Position numbers and translations under genes: made by a program | Notes under the pieces: generated by a model | What the model was told of the DNA's origin: nothing | What the model saw: the letters and a program-made list of their open reading frames with translations, nothing else | Database searches by the model: none | Assembly: GCA_022560735.1 (NCBI GenBank) | Contig: JADFSO010000024.1 | Span: 1 to 39,464, forward strand | Direction of reading: 5' to 3' | Origin: Pseudomonadota bacterium | GTDB taxonomy: Bacteria > Pseudomonadota > Gammaproteobacteria > Steroidobacterales > MnTg04 | Length of the DNA: 39,464 nucleotides | Part shown: positions 18,384 to 27,347 of the stretch, in pieces | How positions within the stretch are numbered: the stretch's first letter is position 1 | How the letters are laid out: each line of letters starts with the position of its first letter

Positions 18384-18974
18384 CTATAGGCTGCTTAGGT
18401 ACTGCGCAACATTGATTAATTCCTGATCGGCGAAAGACGCCAGCAGTGATCCTTTTGCAGGCGAATTTTGTCGCGACTTGGATTTGAAATCCAACATTGT
18501 CTTTGCAAGATATTCAGGATGTTGGCCCGCCAGCCGAGGTACGCGGCTATCGCCATCGAATTTACCTAGATGACACGCGATGCATTGCCCCGCTGTGATG
18601 ACGGTTATTGCGGATCTGGTCACTTGATCATCGCTCGCATATTCGGTATCTGGCCAGACCTGTTCCGAAAAATACTTTGCGATGAGTTGCATTTGATCTT
18701 TATCAAGTGCAGAAACGACGGGGTCCATTATCGGATTCGCGCGCAGTCCCGATTTGAAATCTTTGAGCTGAACGTAGAGATAGTAGAATTCCTGTCCTGC
18801 CAATATCGGGTATTGTTGTTCAGTCGATGCCCCCTGATCGCCGTGACAAACTTGACATGACTTCAGTAGGTCCGCGACGGGCGCATATTCATCGCCGGTA
18901 TTGGTGTCTGCCAGCGTAATTGTCGCGCCAGCGAATGTCACAAACAAAATAAAGTTCAGTAATCTTCCAATCAT
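18384..18974 (-). CDS. Diheme cytochrome c (c4-like), periplasmic
   Basis: The 196-residue protein has a signal peptide and two haem-binding motifs, CQVCH at 40-44 and CIACH at 131-135, each followed by the class I cytochrome fold (PILAGQEFYYLYVQLKDFKSG; PRLAGQHPEYLAKTMLDFKSK). This duplicated arrangement is that of cytochrome c4-type proteins. It lies downstream of the second PQQ alcohol dehydrogenase and is a likely electron acceptor for it or carrier to a terminal oxidase. A terminator-like hairpin separates the two, so it may have its own promoter. ATG 18974 is preferred; TTG 18980 is possible and neither has a strong ribosome binding site. Confidence 0.87.
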   Translation of the reverse strand: MIGRLLNFILFVTFAGATITLADTNTGDEYAPVADLLKSCQVCHGDQGASTEQQYPILAGQEFYYLYVQLKDFKSGLRANPIMDPVVSALDKDQMQLIAKYFSEQVWPDTEYASDDQVTRSAITVITAGQCIACHLGKFDGDSRVPRLAGQHPEYLAKTMLDFKSKSRQNSPAKGSLLASFADQELINVAQYLSSL

Positions 18975-19064
18975 AAGCAATCTTGCTTTTAGAGCGATTT
19001 AGGTGATTTGACCGACTTTTATGACGTTCAGTTCCGGCGAATTTTCTGCAGATCCGGCCCCTGT

Positions 19065-19093
19065 AAAAATAGCGGCCGCATGTGCGGCCGCTA
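19065..19093 (-). terminator. Rho-independent terminator after the second PQQ alcohol dehydrogenase
   Basis: A perfect 10-bp stem TAGCGGCCGC / GCGGCCGCTA (19070-19079 with 19084-19093) encloses a four-base loop. On the minus strand it is followed by a T run (19069-19065). It sits 26 bases past the stop of the dehydrogenase. Confidence 0.8.
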
Positions 19094-19118
19094 AAGATTA
19101 CGATGACTTTTTGCCGAC

Positions 19119-20834
19119 CTACCTGCCGAGCTTGAACGCTATTATTTCATTGCCACGCTTGTAATCAAGCTGCACATTACCGCCCGCGCCAACCACAATG
19201 TATTGGTTGCCGCCCACGTTATATGAAGCCGGTGGAGCGTTGACGCCGGCGTTCGCCTTGTATTGCCACAAGAGTTCGCCCGTCTTCGAATCGAAGGCTC
19301 TAAACCAGCCATTGCCTTCGCCGGTAAACACCAGGCCGCCGCCTGTCGCCAGAATCCCACCGATCATGGGCTGCTCGGTTTTGACCTTCCATTTGATTTT
19401 CCCGGTGTTGTAGTCAACTGCCGTGATATTACCCCATTGCTGTTCTTCAGCAATGACCTTGAATGCACCCCCTAGCCACAGTTTCCCGCCAGGATACGGC
19501 GTGGCCTCAACGTGGTACGTCATCGGCTGATGAAGATTGATCGCATAGGCCAAACCGAGGTTCGGATCGATGGCCATTGGAGACCATTCGACGCCACCAT
19601 TAGCGCCAGGCAGCATGCGCTCGCCCTCGGGTGTCGGCAGGACCCAGCGATTTTCCTGAACCACCATAGGTTCGGAGAACCGTATGAGGCTGCAGTCTTT
19701 CGCACGGTGCACGTAGACATAGCCTGTCTTGCCGGCGTGCAGCACACCCTTCACTTCGTTGCCCCTGTCATCCACAACTGTCGTTAATATCGGTGGACTC
19801 ACGGCGTCCAGGTCCCATACGTCGTGTGCGATGTATTGAAAATGGCACTTGTACTTACCGGTACTCAGATCAACCGCCACGAGTGAATTCGTGTACAGAT
19901 TGTCCCCGGGCCGAATCGCCCCATAAAGGTCGGGAGACGGGTTACCGGCAACGAAATACACCGTATTCGTTTCCCGGTCTATCGCCATATTCTGCCAGAC
20001 ACCACCTCCCAGCGTTTTGTAGGGGTCACCGAGCTTTTTCAACGCCGCTTTTTCAGCTCGGATATCTCGCAGCATATCGCGACCCGTTGCGTCTTTGGTC
20101 GCCCATACGCCGACAGAATTCTCGGCCGTTGTGTGGAACGTCCACAGCTCCTTGCCGGTATCCGCATCGTAGGCCTTCACGAAACCGCGAATTCCGTACT
20201 CGCCGCCGTTCGTTCCGATGAGGATTTTTCCGTCAACCGCGGTCGGAGCCATGGTTTCGCTGTAGCCAAGCTCGGGATCGGCAATCTGCGTTGCCCACGC
20301 GAGACGACCTGTTTTCGCATCCAGGGCCACCAGCTTGGCATCCAGCGTACCCATATAGACTTTATCGCCATACGGGAACACACCGCGATTGTTTGGTCCG
20401 CAGCAATACGTCGTAATCGGACCCATGTCGTGTTTGTAATGCCAGATCTCCTGGCCCGTTTCTGCATTCAATGCGTAGACATGGTTGAATGACGTCGTGA
20501 CATACATGACGCCGTTTACAATGATCGGCGTCGTTTCCAGAGACTCTACAACTTCAGTCTCGAACGTCCAGGCACGCTGTAATCGGTCGACGTTGCCGAC
20601 GTTAATCTGGCGCGCCGGATAGTAACGTGTCTGCTTGTAGTTTCCGTTGGTATGCAGGAAATTATTGGAGTCACTGGCCGCGCGATCCAACATATCTTGC
20701 GTAACCGTCAGCATATCACCGTACAATGTGCCGCCGCCGACTTCCTGAGATTGCACCGAACTGATACTGAACAGCGCGATACACCATCCAACAAATAAAT
20801 TTAAAAACAGATTATTGATTCTTTTGTTGCCCAT
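19119..20834 (-). CDS. PQQ-dependent alcohol dehydrogenase (methanol/ethanol family), lanthanide-type metal site
   Basis: The 571-residue periplasmic quinoprotein is distinct from xoxF. ATG 20834 has GGGGAGG eight bases upstream and opens a signal peptide (cleavage near SVQSQ). Visible features are the vicinal disulfide Cys144-Cys145 (TYCCGPNN), metal ligands Glu212 (GGEYGIRG) and Asn298 (GNPSPD), catalytic Asp341 and Asp343 in HDVWDLD. The Asp two residues after the catalytic one is the marker of lanthanide-using PQQ enzymes; calcium enzymes carry Ala, Ser or Thr there. Eight-blade propeller tryptophan-docking repeats run throughout. The substrate may be ethanol or another short or aryl alcohol. 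It follows the OFA carrier by 337 bases and ends at a strong terminator. No fused cytochrome domain is present. Confidence 0.93.
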   Translation of the reverse strand: MGNKRINNLFLNLFVGWCIALFSISSVQSQEVGGGTLYGDMLTVTQDMLDRAASDSNNFLHTNGNYKQTRYYPARQINVGNVDRLQRAWTFETEVVESLETTPIIVNGVMYVTTSFNHVYALNAETGQEIWHYKHDMGPITTYCCGPNNRGVFPYGDKVYMGTLDAKLVALDAKTGRLAWATQIADPELGYSETMAPTAVDGKILIGTNGGEYGIRGFVKAYDADTGKELWTFHTTAENSVGVWATKDATGRDMLRDIRAEKAALKKLGDPYKTLGGGVWQNMAIDRETNTVYFVAGNPSPDLYGAIRPGDNLYTNSLVAVDLSTGKYKCHFQYIAHDVWDLDAVSPPILTTVVDDRGNEVKGVLHAGKTGYVYVHRAKDCSLIRFSEPMVVQENRWVLPTPEGERMLPGANGGVEWSPMAIDPNLGLAYAINLHQPMTYHVEATPYPGGKLWLGGAFKVIAEEQQWGNITAVDYNTGKIKWKVKTEQPMIGGILATGGGLVFTGEGNGWFRAFDSKTGELLWQYKANAGVNAPPASYNVGGNQYIVVGAGGNVQLDYKRGNEIIAFKLGR

Positions 20835-21171
20835 CACTCTCGCCTCCCCGGTGTGAACCTTATTATTTTCCTTCCGACTGGATGCCGAATAGAAACTGCA
20901 CAAATCGTGGTTCGACAATGCCAATTTAGTATACACGGTAATCGCCACAATAAGGCCCTGAACGACCAACTGGTTTCGGGCGCACAACGATCGCAATATT
21001 TCGCGTATATCATACTGATAAATAAAGGAAAATTTTCGATTTATCGTCATCCGTTCGGGTGCTTTCGTACGACTGCAGGGACGCAGGAGCAGTTGCCGAG
21101 CAGGAATCCTTTCTACGGCGCAGACTCCCCAGGCCTTCACCCAGCATCCGCGATCCCTGGTGACATGCAGC
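20835..21171. other. Intergenic region upstream of the second PQQ alcohol dehydrogenase
   Basis: The 337 bases hold no gene on the minus strand with a ribosome binding site. AGTATA at 20928-20933 reads as a TATACT -10-like element on the minus strand, about 95 bases before the dehydrogenase start, but no convincing -35 is seen. The length suggests a separate promoter for the dehydrogenase. Confidence 0.35.
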
Positions 21172-22890
21172 TTAGCTAGTTGCGGATTCCCCGACACCAC
21201 CGGATGCTGGTAAATGATGTTTGCCCGCGACCGGTCGCATAGCGGCGTTGCTAAGCAGAGCGACGAATAGCAATGCGGCCATCAAATACATTGTTGTATT
21301 GTAAAGGCTGCTGGTGGGATCGATAGTGCCGGGCGGTGCAATTTCCATCAGCTTGGCAATCGTGACGCTCTTTTGTGCGACCAGCGTATCGAGTTGCTCG
21401 ATGCCCGCGCCAAATTTCGATGCAAACACGGTCGGATCGATCTTCGCCACCAGGTTCGAAATAGCATTGCTGATCGAGGACTCTCGCAAAGAGGTGATCG
21501 CCAGCGGCCCCAGCACGCCTGCAGTACTCCAGGCCGTAAGCAGACGACCGTGAATACCGCCGACGAATTTGGTGCCGAAAACGTCCGCGAGATACGCGGG
21601 GATTGTCGCAAAGCACCCGCCGTACATGGTGAAAATGATCATGCTCGCCGCGTAAAAATAGACCAGCCAGACGACGCTGGGGTCTACACTGACACGTTGG
21701 GCACAAAACGGTATCGAGCAATACAGCACAATACCGAGAGCAAAGAAAATCCAGTAGGTATTACGGCGGCCGATGAAGTCGGACGTGCTCGCCCAAAAGA
21801 AACGCCCGACCATATTGAAAACACTAATCATCACCACATAGGTTGCAGCAAACGCCCCATCGACGACGCTTGGAAGCGTGCTGCCGAATATTTCGCTCAT
21901 CATGGTCTTTGCAACTCCCAACACGCCGATGCCTGCCGTTACGTTGAGACACAGAACAATCCAAAGTTGATAAAACTGTCTGGTCTTTAGCGCCTGATCG
22001 ATATCGACATCGCGATCGGTGATCATGCGTTTTGTCGCCTTGGCGGAATCTGGCGGCGTCCAGCCTTCGGGTTGCCAACCCTCCGCTGGCACGCGGTAAG
22101 CAAAAGCGGCAATCATCATCACGACGAAGTAGATAATGCCGAGCGTAACAAATGTTTGTGCCACGCCGATGGACCCGGTTCCAACGAGGTAGACGCCCTC
22201 TGGGCCTGGAACGATCATGTTGGCAACGTCGTTCGCGCCGACAATCACGACTTCTTTCAATTCGCCGGCAATTTCGGCAAAACGTTTGCCCGCTCGGGTG
22301 ACTAACTGGAGGTCGGTGACCGAGCCTAGGTAATCAGGCGCACGGTAAAACATTCTGATGAAGAACCCCTTCAACGGTGCGCCGATCATGGCGCCACCGC
22401 CGAAGCCCATGATCGCCATGCCTGTTGCCATCCCGCGCCGGTCAGGGAACCATCGAATCAGCGTACTGACCGGAGAAACGTAACCCAGCCCCAGACCGCA
22501 ACCGCCGATTACGCCATAGCCAAAATAAACCAACCACAACTCGTGCGTAAAAACACCCAGGCTGCCAATCAAATAGCCACCACCCCAACAGCAGGCGGCA
22601 ACGACGCCAACCATGCGCGGCCCAACTCGTTCCAACCAACGGCCAGCAAATGCAGCTGATAATCCCAGGCATACAATGGCTACCGTGAAAATCCAGACCA
22701 CTTCTTTGAGCGACCAATCGCTGGCCGCACTAACGACCACCCCATGTGCTTTGATCAGCGCCGGGTTGTAAATGCTCCACGCGTAAACCGAGCCGATACA
22801 CAGGTGGATTGCGATAGAAGCCGGCGGAACACGCCAACGATTGAAGCCGGGTTCTGCGACGATGTGTTCTTTCGATAAGAAGGCAATCAT
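21172..22890 (-). CDS. OFA-family MFS transporter (oxalate/formate antiporter-like)
   Basis: The 572-residue protein has about 12 transmembrane segments. OFA-type signatures are [18 protein letters not shown] in the first helix, [32 protein letters not shown] after helix 4, and [21 protein letters not shown] in the second half. A long central loop (about 185-290) and a long loop before the last helix make it larger than the usual 400-450 residues. OFA proteins move oxalate, formate or other small carboxylates. Formate is the end product of methanol oxidation through formaldehyde, so export of formate or import of a carboxylate is possible. The start at 22890 has only a distant AGGA. It lies 40 bases after xoxJ and is probably co-transcribed with it. 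Confidence 0.85.
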   Translation of the reverse strand: MIAFLSKEHIVAEPGFNRWRVPPASIAIHLCIGSVYAWSIYNPALIKAHGVVVSAASDWSLKEVVWIFTVAIVCLGLSAAFAGRWLERVGPRMVGVVAACCWGGGYLIGSLGVFTHELWLVYFGYGVIGGCGLGLGYVSPVSTLIRWFPDRRGMATGMAIMGFGGGAMIGAPLKGFFIRMFYRAPDYLGSVTDLQLVTRAGKRFAEIAGELKEVVIVGANDVANMIVPGPEGVYLVGTGSIGVAQTFVTLGIIYFVVMMIAAFAYRVPAEGWQPEGWTPPDSAKATKRMITDRDVDIDQALKTRQFYQLWIVLCLNVTAGIGVLGVAKTMMSEIFGSTLPSVVDGAFAATYVVMISVFNMVGRFFWASTSDFIGRRNTYWIFFALGIVLYCSIPFCAQRVSVDPSVVWLVYFYAASMIIFTMYGGCFATIPAYLADVFGTKFVGGIHGRLLTAWSTAGVLGPLAITSLRESSISNAISNLVAKIDPTVFASKFGAGIEQLDTLVAQKSVTIAKLMEIAPPGTIDPTSSLYNTTMYLMAALLFVALLSNAAMRPVAGKHHLPASGGVGESATS

Positions 22891-22930
22891 ACTAGTTGGT
22901 CATTCCTGAAACAACGATCCTTCTTTGGGC

Positions 22931-23806
22931 TTAATCGTTATCGGGAAAAGTCACCATATCGGTGTCTGGCACAATATCGAGCAAAGGTACGTTGTACGCA
23001 GCGAAGATCGCTGCCATCGGCACAGCGGTCTTGCGCATTAACTCTTCCAAGACCCGTTTGCGTTCACCGTCACCGTACCTCACACCCGCGGAAATCGCGA
23101 AATCGAATCGAATGCCAGGTTCTGATTCCAGGGAAATCACGACCAGTTCCACACCTTTTGCCCGGCTGGCGAAAAATCCTGCCATCGGTCCCCAGATAAT
23201 GGCGGCATCGAGTCTTCCGCCCGCGAGCTCCTTCTCGATTATCTCACCGGGGTAAGCCGCGGGATCGCCAGACATAGCAAGAAAACCGACCAGCTGTTCG
23301 CCCATGCCATGACGGGTAAGCCATTTAACCCCGGGTGTCGGAGTAAACGCACCGATTCTAAGACGGTTGCGAATCTCAGGATCCAAATTGATGAAGTCTT
23401 CGCCGCTCGCCACCTCATCCAGATTACGCCCCTTCGCGTAGACCAGTGCATAGGTTGAGCGGTAGTAAGGTTTGGTCGTCAAAAGGCGGTCAAAACCGGC
23501 CGCTACCCCCATAACGATATCGCACTTGTAACCGTCTCCAGATTCATTCGGCGCTTTGAGTGTGTTGCGGATAAATCCGCGCCGTTGCGGAAACCACGTG
23601 TACTCAATTGGCAGTCCAAGTTCATTTGCCCACAATTGTGCGATCTTATTTTCGAACCCTTCCCGATTTTTGGCCGATAAAGGCAGATTGTTTGGGTCGG
23701 CGCATACTCGAAACGCGGAAGCACCTTCAGCCAGCGTGCCTGTCGACAGAGCCAAACCGATCAACAGAACCATGCCTCGTCGCATTGGGGAAGTTATCGC
23801 CAACAT
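22931..23806 (-). CDS. xoxJ: XoxJ-like periplasmic substrate-binding protein
   Basis: The 291-residue protein with a signal peptide belongs to the quinoprotein dehydrogenase-associated family 3 solute-binding proteins (TIGR03871; MxaJ/XoxJ). Diagnostic text is FRVCADPNNLPLSAKNREGFENKIAQL near the start, TWFPQRRGFIRNTL, CDIVMGV, YYRSTYALVYAKG and GRLDAAIIWGPMAGFFA. XoxJ is required for, or helps activate, XoxF methanol dehydrogenase; it has a large cleft proposed to hold partly unfolded enzyme or cofactor. No ABC permease accompanies it. It starts eight bases after the xoxG stop, so translation is probably coupled. The order xoxF-xoxG-xoxJ matches known xox clusters. Confidence 0.92.
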   Translation of the reverse strand: MLAITSPMRRGMVLLIGLALSTGTLAEGASAFRVCADPNNLPLSAKNREGFENKIAQLWANELGLPIEYTWFPQRRGFIRNTLKAPNESGDGYKCDIVMGVAAGFDRLLTTKPYYRSTYALVYAKGRNLDEVASGEDFINLDPEIRNRLRIGAFTPTPGVKWLTRHGMGEQLVGFLAMSGDPAAYPGEIIEKELAGGRLDAAIIWGPMAGFFASRAKGVELVVISLESEPGIRFDFAISAGVRYGDGERKRVLEELMRKTAVPMAAIFAAYNVPLLDIVPDTDMVTFPDND

Positions 23807-23814
23807 CTATTTAC

Positions 23815-24384
23815 CTATGGTTTCTTCTTCGGGCGACCAGGCGGCAGAGCGCCGTCGGATCGAGCCTTGAGATAAGCGAATAATTCTTGGTATCGTTTGC
23901 TGACATTCGGATTATCTTTCCAGGGCGGCATCACGCCGACCTGACCAGTGAATCCGTTCGCCGTACGCTCCACAAACCCACTAAAATCGAACTCTCGCAT
24001 ACGGTCCAGCAGGTTGGGTGCGAAGGTGCTGCCCAGCGCATCCTGTGCATGGCAACGGCTACAAAAGCCATGAAACGTTCGCCACCCAATATAAGTATCG
24101 CGATCGACATAACAAAACTGCTCACCTGCATCATTCACCTGTCCGCATTCGACCGAGTAAAGCATGGAGGTGCTTGACGTCGATTCTTTGGACTGACTCC
24201 CCGCCTGAGTAACGACCGCAACTTTTTCGTTGCCGACCGATTTTGGAACTGACCTCGCTGCATTTGCCGATGCTTGATCCTGCGTGTTTTCCGCAGCACA
24301 AGCAAATTGCAAGCATGCAATAGCGATAAGAATCATACGTGCAAACCCATGTTCGCGGGCTCGATAGTCAATGCGAATTTCCAT
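23815..24384 (-). CDS. xoxG: XoxG-like cytochrome c, electron acceptor of XoxF
   Basis: The protein has about 189 residues with one haem motif CSRCH at 108-112, preceded by TYIGWRTFHGFC, and a likely axial Met152 in VGVMPPW. This is the layout of XoxG/cytochrome cL-type proteins. The N-terminal hydrophobic segment at 17-30 ends in FACAAE, either a cleavable signal or a weak lipobox. It accepts electrons from PQQ in XoxF in the periplasm. ATG 24384 (GGTGG four bases upstream) is preferred over the upstream frame to 24471, because that frame would run through the terminator hairpin. A disordered Ser/Gln/Thr-rich linker (about 35-75) is longer than expected. Confidence 0.9.
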   Translation of the reverse strand: MEIRIDYRAREHGFARMILIAIACLQFACAAENTQDQASANAARSVPKSVGNEKVAVVTQAGSQSKESTSSTSMLYSVECGQVNDAGEQFCYVDRDTYIGWRTFHGFCSRCHAQDALGSTFAPNLLDRMREFDFSGFVERTANGFTGQVGVMPPWKDNPNVSKRYQELFAYLKARSDGALPPGRPKKKP

Positions 24385-24408
24385 AGATCCACCGAAGTTG
24401 TGTGCGAT

Positions 24409-24444
24409 AAAAAAACCCCCCGGCCACTGCGTGTGGCCGGGGGG
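24409..24444 (-). terminator. Strong intrinsic terminator/attenuator between xoxF and xoxG
   Basis: A perfect 12-bp GC-rich stem (24416-24427 with 24433-24444) encloses a five-base loop. It is followed on the minus strand by seven T residues (24415-24409). It lies 39 bases past the xoxF stop and 25 bases before the xoxG start. It would lower downstream expression relative to xoxF, unless RNA polymerase reads through partly. Confidence 0.9.
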
Positions 24445-24483
24445 TCGCAATGAAAACAAATTGCTGGCCAAATAGTTAGCAGT

Positions 24484-26295
24484 TTAATCGGGCAATGCGA
24501 ACACCGTCAGTACACCACCCAACTGCGTGTATTTGTCTAGCCCTCGGTACGCACCGACTGCACCAAGCCCGTCGGTGTCACCCGTCAGTCCTGCCGCCAT
24601 GCCGATGCCGGCCCAGCCCCCGATACCGGAGAGTATGCCGATGTACTGCTTGCCCTTATGCTTCCACGTATTCACGTTGCCGATAATGCCAGACGGTGTC
24701 TTGAACTTATACAGTTCTTTACCGGTTTTGGCGTCGACCGCTTTGAGGTATCCCTCGAGCGTACCGTAAAACACGACGTCTCCCGCGGTTGCCAATACGC
24801 CGCTCCAAACAGAGAACATTTCAGGCAATGACCATACGATTTTGCCTTTTGCGGCATCCCAGGCAATGAAGTTGCCCAGATTAGTGGTGCCATCGCCTGT
24901 AACCCGACCTGCCGGAAACATGCTCAACGTCGCACCTACAAAGGGCTGACCAGCGACGTATTCTACCTCAAACGGCTCGTAGTCCATGCACAGATGGTTT
25001 GTGGGCACATAGAACAAACCGGTTCGTGGTGAATATGCAGCCGGTTGCTGATCCTTAGTGCCCAATGCTGCCGGGCACACGTTTTTCGTGTTGGTGTCTA
25101 CACCAGTCTGGTGGGTGCTGTATTTGGCAACAACTTGCGGGCGGCCAGTCTTCATGTCGATATGGGTCGCCCAGTTCACCGACGGGTCGTATTTCTCGGC
25201 TACCAGCAGTTCGCCCGTTACGCGGTCAAGCGTGTAGCCGAAACCGTTACGGTCAAAGTGCACCAGGACCTTACGATTCTTACCCTTGATCTTGATGTCG
25301 GCAAGGATCATTTCATTGATGCCATCGTAGTCCCACTCATCGTGAGGCGTCATCTGGTAGACCCACTTTGCCTTGCCGGTGTCGAGATCGCGGGCAAAGA
25401 TCGTCATGGACCAGCGGTTGTCGCCGGGTCGCACCACGGGATTCCAAGTGCTCGGATTGCCAGTCCCATAATAGACGAGGTTGAGTTGCGGATCGTAGGT
25501 GTACCAGCCCCAGGTCGTCCCGCCACCGATTTTCCACTGATCTCCTTTCCACGTATTGGTGCTGGAGTTCCGGCCGACCGGTTTGCCAAGATGAGTGGTC
25601 TTGCGGGGATCGATGAGCATCTCATCGTCCGGGCCGACGCTATAGGCTTTCCACGCCAGGCTGCCGTCCTTGATATAGTATGCCGCCAGGAAGCCTCGCA
25701 CACCGAACTCACCGCCACTGATGCCGGTCAGCACTTTGTCTTTGATGACGACCGGTGCGTTGGTATTGGTACCGCCTTTTTTCGGATCACCATTCTTGAT
25801 GCGCCAGATCACCTTGCCGGTTTTGGCATTCAGGGCCACCAAGTGCGTGTCGGCCTGCTGCAGAAAGATTTTCCCGTCCGCATACGCAAGACCGCGGTAC
25901 ACCGTGTCGCAGCACATTACCGGAATCGTGTCTGGGTTTTGTTTTGGCTCGTAGCGCCAGAGGATGGTTTGGTCGTTAAGGCTGATTGCAAACACCTTGT
26001 TTGGAAACGGTGTGTGTATATACAGCGTATCACCGACCACCAATGGCCCGCCTTCGTGACCCCGCAGAACCCCGGTTGAGAATGTCCACGCAACCTGCAA
26101 ATCACCAACATTCTTGCTGTTGATCTGATCGAGTTTGCTGTAGCGCGTGCCGGCGTAATCGCCTCCCCAGATCGCCCAATTGTCCGGGTTATCCATTAGC
26201 TTCATCAGCTCGCTGTTTGCGCTCGATGTGCCAGGCACAATCAGAGCCAGTGCAACACCGATCATCGAAATAATTCCAATTATTCGTTTCCTCAT
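24484..26295 (-). CDS. xoxF: Lanthanide-type methanol dehydrogenase XoxF
   Basis: The 603-residue PQQ methanol dehydrogenase, periplasmic with a signal peptide (to about residue 26, TSSAN), oxidises methanol to formaldehyde or on to formate. Visible features are the vicinal disulfide Cys128-Cys129 (PVMCCDT), metal ligands Glu196 (GGEFGVRG) and Asn280 ([10 protein letters not shown]), catalytic Asp322 and the extra Asp324 in HDEWDYDG. Calcium MxaF enzymes read WDFAG or WDYAG at this place, so a rare-earth ion is expected. Blocks such as [37 protein letters not shown] and [15 protein letters not shown] are those of the XoxF5 type. GGAGG seven bases before ATG 26295 supports the start. It heads the xoxFGJ-OFA order. 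No small MxaI subunit gene is present. Confidence 0.96.
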   Translation of the reverse strand: MRKRIIGIISMIGVALALIVPGTSSANSELMKLMDNPDNWAIWGGDYAGTRYSKLDQINSKNVGDLQVAWTFSTGVLRGHEGGPLVVGDTLYIHTPFPNKVFAISLNDQTILWRYEPKQNPDTIPVMCCDTVYRGLAYADGKIFLQQADTHLVALNAKTGKVIWRIKNGDPKKGGTNTNAPVVIKDKVLTGISGGEFGVRGFLAAYYIKDGSLAWKAYSVGPDDEMLIDPRKTTHLGKPVGRNSSTNTWKGDQWKIGGGTTWGWYTYDPQLNLVYYGTGNPSTWNPVVRPGDNRWSMTIFARDLDTGKAKWVYQMTPHDEWDYDGINEMILADIKIKGKNRKVLVHFDRNGFGYTLDRVTGELLVAEKYDPSVNWATHIDMKTGRPQVVAKYSTHQTGVDTNTKNVCPAALGTKDQQPAAYSPRTGLFYVPTNHLCMDYEPFEVEYVAGQPFVGATLSMFPAGRVTGDGTTNLGNFIAWDAAKGKIVWSLPEMFSVWSGVLATAGDVVFYGTLEGYLKAVDAKTGKELYKFKTPSGIIGNVNTWKHKGKQYIGILSGIGGWAGIGMAAGLTGDTDGLGAVGAYRGLDKYTQLGGVLTVFALPD

Positions 26296-26376
26296 CTCGC
26301 CACCTCCGTTGATGGTCTTAATACCTTGCTACGCCAGCGCTGAATCCACCGCATACCGCTGCAAGTAACCCCTCCG

Positions 26377-26410
26377 CCTTAATATTATTTTAAGGTCGGC
26401 CTTTTATCAA
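26377..26410 (-). promoter_or_regulatory. Candidate xoxF promoter with overlapping inverted repeat
   Basis: On the minus strand a -35 TTGATA (26410-26405) and a -10 TAATAT (26387-26382) are 17 bases apart, about 86 bases before the xoxF start. A 19-bp AT-rich inverted repeat, CCTTAA-7-TTAAGG (26377-26395), covers the -10. That is a good place for a repressor or other regulator. Both elements were read by eye. Confidence 0.45.
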
Positions 26411-26418
26411 TCAAAAAT

Positions 26419-26814
26419 CTAACCGCGCTCATTTTCCTTATTGGCGGTATTCGTTCTTAATCCCACGAAGCACGCTTTTTCCGCGACTTCGGTGATATTA
26501 GTTATTTTCTTGACCAGCAGGCGCGCACGTTCCGGGTCCCGAAACAGCCCGCCTCGTTCTCCAGGCGTTGTACGCAACTGAGTAAACACCTCCCCTTCAA
26601 TGTATTCACCGTACGCGATCTTCTCAGCTATCTTGTCTATGATGCATACGCACGAATACAAGTTTTCATATTTTTGGCCACCATGGGAATCCATGCAACC
26701 CAATACATATTCCACTCGAGCCTGAGTTGGGAAATCATTCGCATGGACGGGAGAAGTCAAACACAGCATGCACAAAGTAGATGTAACAGCAACCCAGCGC
26801 ACAATTTCGCCCAT
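26419..26814 (-). CDS. Small secreted Cys-containing protein of xox clusters, function unknown
   Basis: The 131-residue protein has a signal peptide ending near VHAND. The mature part contains RVEYVLGCMDSHGGQ, YSCVCIIDKIAEKI and TPGERGGLFRDPERARLL, with four mature-region cysteines (GCMDS, SCVC, ACFVG). I associate similar proteins with methanol dehydrogenase loci in proteobacteria, but know no function or symbol. ATG 26814 is preferred; a GTG at 26820 is possible. It lies directly upstream of xoxF on the same strand, separated by the 123-base region that holds the xoxF promoter candidate. A periplasmic accessory for XoxF or its cytochrome is a fair guess. Confidence 0.75.
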   Translation of the reverse strand: MGEIVRWVAVTSTLCMLCLTSPVHANDFPTQARVEYVLGCMDSHGGQKYENLYSCVCIIDKIAEKIAYGEYIEGEVFTQLRTTPGERGGLFRDPERARLLVKKITNITEVAEKACFVGLRTNTANKENERG

Positions 26815-27026
26815 TCCCACCGAAGGTCTTTTTGTAATCGTTACCCGAATATTAGCAGAGCGCGAGTAAGGTGTCAGCCCACAGATTACATGCCCGGCCG
26901 TTACACTGGGTCAAATCAGGAAAAGGGTGAAAAATCAATACGGAATGCGAATGTCTTCAAGGAGTTTCGTGACTGCAAGTCTAACGTCAGACTCATTTAG
27001 CGGATTGGCGTGCGCATGCGCCGGCC

Positions 27027-27347
27027 ATGGATGCTGCGGTAAAGACGGTCATGGTCGGTCTGGACACAGGCTACGACTGCTCTACATCGCGACGTTCAGC
27101 CGCGGTCAGGTCATGCTTGAGGGCAACATCGGCGTGGGGCAGACCACGCTTCTGCGTGCCATCGCCCGTACGCTCGGTGGCGGTTGCGAGCGTATCGAAG
27201 GCACTATCGACCTCATGCCGAGCGACCTGGTGTATCACACGTTTGTTGACGAAAATGGAAACCCGCAAGTAGCACCGGGGCCATTGCTCCAGCACGGCGG
27301 AGCACTTGCAACTTTTTTTTAACGAAGTTAATCGCGCACTACCGCAA
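27027..27347 (+). pseudogene. MoxR-family AAA ATPase relic
   Basis: Joined over three reading segments, the sequence matches the N-terminal part of MoxR ATPases: AAVKTVMVGLD, then RLLYIATFSRGQVMLEG, GTIDLMPSDLVYHTF and PGPLLQHGGALATFF, then FNEVNRALPQ. A first frameshift lies near 27072. A second lies in the T8 run at 27313-27320, just before the Walker B region. The Walker A motif reads GNIGVGQTT, with Gln in place of the essential Lys. After about 105 residues homology stops where the oppositely oriented SoxYZ-like gene ends. MoxR proteins act as chaperones that help mature metalloenzymes, including methanol dehydrogenase. This copy is clearly dead. Confidence 0.85.

Noticed and set aside
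26927..27322. Intact 131-residue ATPase gene
   Set aside because: It is only the middle part of MoxR; homology continues in other frames on both sides and the Walker A Lys is lost.
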